Positions 5,757 through 6,320 of a DNA stretch of 6,320 nt are shown piece by piece. The position numbers and the translations under genes were made by a program. This DNA comes from Candidatus Collierbacteria bacterium (GTDB taxonomy: Bacteria > Patescibacteriota > Microgenomatia > UBA1400 > MFAQ01), in contig DQFC01000018.1 of assembly GCA_003531665.1 (NCBI GenBank), positions 1 through 6,320 on the forward strand, in the 5' to 3' direction. Position 1 is the first letter of the stretch, and each line of letters begins with the position of its first letter. The notes under the pieces are model-generated. The model searched no databases. It was not told the DNA's origin and saw nothing but the letters and a program-made list of their open reading frames with translations.

Positions 5757-6281
5757 ATCCGCCCATCTTACCCTAAGACCTGTAAATCCATTTGGTTTTT
5801 CTCTCCCTACCAGCATATGGATATGCGAGTCGACTTTTCCATCAGTCACCGTCATTCTTCCATTTAGTCCGGCCACAGCAATTACTTCACCTCTTTTCAC
5901 TCTATCACCAACCCTCAAGATCCTTCTGGAAATTGGTGCTATATGAGCCAATTCAAAGAACTCGTTATTGTCAGTCCTAATATTAATCCAATTTAGGAAT
6001 TTCACAAATTCTCTACCTTCACCCCATCGAGTATTTGCCAATCTCCCGGCAAATACTACTCCGTCGCAAGGAGCCAGCACTTCCGTCTCTCTCACTCGAG
6101 GATCGGCCACCGCAAAGTCAATTGCTGGTGCAAACTCACCTTTATGTTCAGGAGAAAATCTAGGCTCATAGATTCCAACTAGATCTTCTATTCGTAAAGG
6201 CAATGAATAGGTGTTTATGCTCAGCTCTATCTCCTCCAAACTTTCTTCATATTTTCCAATAAAATCTTGATGCTCCAACAT
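5751..6281 (-). CDS. M23-type (LytM/lysostaphin-like) metallopeptidase domain protein
   Basis: The protein has 176 residues, almost all one M23-like beta domain. M23 enzymes are zinc endopeptidases that usually cut peptidoglycan cross-bridges or stem peptides. Visible features are an N-terminal acidic helix (about 4-23) and HKGEFAPAIDFAV (46-58), with His46 and Asp55 as the likely first zinc ligands. Then come VLAPCDGVVFAG (68-79), FELAHI with His113, VGDRVKRGEVIAVAG (124-138) and SHIHMLVG (152-159), where His155 is the last ligand of the HxH motif. His and Asp are nine residues apart, not four as in lysostaphin; I recall M23 relatives with this longer spacing. There is no signal peptide or membrane helix. 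An in-frame TAG two codons before the ATG rules out a longer N-terminus. It is either cytoplasmic, released another way, or works on a non-wall substrate. The first ATG has a TATAAT eight bases upstream. Its 3' end overlaps the convergent hydrolase gene. Confidence 0.83.
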   Translation of the reverse strand: MLEHQDFIGKYEESLEEIELSINTYSLPLRIEDLVGIYEPRFSPEHKGEFAPAIDFAVADPRVRETEVLAPCDGVVFAGRLANTRWGEGREFVKFLNWINIRTDNNEFFELAHIAPISRRILRVGDRVKRGEVIAVAGLNGRMTVTDGKVDSHIHMLVGREKPNGFTGLRVRWADL

Positions 6282-6289
6282 AACCTAGC

Positions 6290-6298
6290 ATTATATCA
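6290..6298 (-). promoter_or_regulatory. Predicted extended -10 promoter of the M23 gene
   Basis: The minus strand reads TGATATAAT, a perfect -10 with the TGn extension. It is followed by eight bases (GCTAGGTT) and the ATG. The message would be leaderless or carry one or two leader bases. No Shine-Dalgarno and no good -35 are seen. The remaining bases to the window edge (6299-6320) show nothing I can call. Confidence 0.6.
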
Positions 6299-6320
6299 GT
6301 CATCCACCCTTTCGATTATT

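Noticed and set aside
5751..6281. The M23 protein as a degenerate enzyme, because the residue four before Asp55 is Ala
   Set aside because: His46, nine residues before Asp55 in an HxG...AIDFA context, fits the longer-spaced M23 variant, so the zinc site is probably complete.
1..6320. tRNA genes, CRISPR arrays, insertion sequence ends and phage genes
   Set aside because: No cloverleaf with TTCRANY, no regularly spaced repeats, no inverted-repeat ends and no transposase or phage motifs were found on either strand by eye.

Overview
The window looks like a piece of a compact bacterial genome, most likely a member of the Candidate Phyla Radiation (Patescibacteria), possibly of the Microgenomates kind. 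The grounds are tight gene packing, almost no intergenic DNA, no convincing Shine-Dalgarno sites, the pairing of a RimK-like ATP-grasp gene with a short seven-helix membrane protein, and the general look of the leucyl-tRNA synthetase. TGA ends both leuS and the M23 gene, so the code is not one in which TGA is glycine. The lineage call is inference from protein style only.

Layout: positions 1-1157 hold a minus-strand pair, a 7TM (inactive-transglutaminase-associated) membrane protein whose stop overlaps the start of a RimK-like ATP-grasp ligase that runs off the window. An intrinsic terminator (about 1197-1229) separates this pair from a membrane-anchored DsbA-family thiol oxidoreductase (1242-1976). 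Then come leuS (2039-4486) and a DUF2000 protein (4502-4942), both minus strand. A 58-base divergent promoter region separates DUF2000 from a plus-strand alpha/beta hydrolase (5001-5756). That gene converges on and overlaps by 6 bases an M23-type metallopeptidase gene on the minus strand (5751-6281).

Two observations stand out. First, the DsbA-like protein appears to be circularly permuted: the half with the cis-proline loop comes before the half with the CPYC active site. The break lies inside the helical domain, and a membrane anchor has been added at the new N-terminus. Second, all six complete genes have a -10-like hexamer (TATAAT, TAAAAT or TATTAT) ending 6 to 8 bases before the chosen ATG, with no ribosome binding site. 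This predicts mostly leaderless mRNAs, and it also settles the starts of the DUF2000 and hydrolase genes.

No RNA genes, CRISPR arrays, insertion sequences or phage genes were seen, and there is no gene-free stretch longer than about 85 bases. The genes do not form one evident pathway. They mix translation (leuS, perhaps the PTH2-like DUF2000), envelope redox folding (DsbA-like), envelope or peptide modification of unknown target (ATP-grasp plus 7TM), possible wall hydrolysis (M23) and an orphan esterase-like hydrolase.
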